Source: Bacillota bacterium
GTDB lineage: Bacteria > Bacillota > Dethiobacteria > DTU022 > JAAZDU01
NCBI GenBank assembly: GCA_012512665.1
Contig: JAAZDU010000063.1
Coordinates: 1 to 6,040 of the forward strand
Reading direction: 5' to 3'
Length of the DNA: 6,040 nucleotides
This document shows positions 5,991 through 6,040 of the stretch, one piece after another; the first letter of the stretch is position 1; each line of letters starts with the position of its first letter. The position numbers and the translations under genes are program-made. The notes below the pieces were generated by a model. It saw only the letters and a list, made by a program, of their open reading frames with translations. It was not told the DNA's origin and searched no databases.

Positions 5991-6032
5991 TCCTTTTATT
6001 ACGCCATATACGCCATTTAGCGTAATGGATGG
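5991..6032. repeat. 42-bp structured repeat, right copy
   Basis: It matches 129-170 at 38 of 42 positions in the same orientation. Here the outer inverted pair is longer: ATTACGC (5999-6005) pairs with GCGTAAT (6020-6026), enclosing a second ACGCCAT copy. It begins exactly where istB homology ends, which suggests that this edge is the physical end of an element or the point of a rearrangement. An A-rich stretch follows in both copies. Confidence 0.8.
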
Positions 6033-6040
6033 TATAAAAA

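Noticed and set aside
129..6032. The 42-bp repeats as part of a CRISPR array or integron attC sites
   Set aside because: Only two copies, 5.86 kb apart, with no spacers between, no GTTRRRY-type attC core, and no cas or integrase gene.
1..6040. tRNA, rRNA or riboswitch genes
   Set aside because: No cloverleaf, rRNA stretch or known riboswitch pattern was recognised on either strand by reading.

Overview
The window looks like a gene graveyard in an accessory region of a bacterial chromosome or large plasmid, probably from a Firmicute-type organism. That guess rests on strong GGAGG-like ribosome binding sites, an extended -10 promoter, A+T-rich non-transposon DNA and the IS families present. 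I cannot name a genus. Only three long reading frames look intact: an IS256-family transposase, a TerB_N-domain protein and the IS21-family transposase IstA. The rest is fragments.

Layout, left to right. Positions 1-124 (minus) hold the start of a small Com-like zinc-ribbon protein that runs off the window, with an apparent frame problem at its start. Positions 129-170 hold a 42-bp structured repeat that recurs at 5991-6032. Positions 185-574 (minus) are the C-terminal part of an ImmA/IrrE-like metallopeptidase without its HExxH part. Starting at about 560, and pointing the other way, is the C-terminal membrane part of a family 2 glycosyltransferase. It is split by a complete IS256-family element (705-2151, 1447 bp) with imperfect terminal inverted repeats and a perfect 9-bp target duplication. 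Removing the element and one duplication copy restores the glycosyltransferase frame (560-704 joined to 2161-2381).

Positions 2382-2597 carry a perfect 15-bp palindrome and a degenerate open stretch with a GHLFQGRY motif that recalls REP-associated/IS200-like Y1 transposases. An extended -10 promoter at 2568-2576 and a strong ribosome binding site lead into the main cargo gene (2618-4435). It encodes a 605-residue protein with a TerB_N domain, a four-cysteine zinc ribbon and a TPR-like helical hairpin. TerB_N is a domain linked to tellurite/Ter-type stress systems; the role of this protein is unknown.

Positions ~4500-5990 are an IS21-family remnant: intact istA (4626-5843) overlaps istB (from 5840) by ATGA, but istB stops matching its family after about 49 residues, where the second copy of the 42-bp repeat begins. 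The IS21 element is therefore unlikely to move on its own.

No multi-gene pathway is visible. The most notable signals are the repeated hairpin element at both ends, the precise IS256 insertion, the head-to-head junction of two decapitated genes near 560-575, and the isolated TerB_N gene with its own promoter between mobile-element debris.
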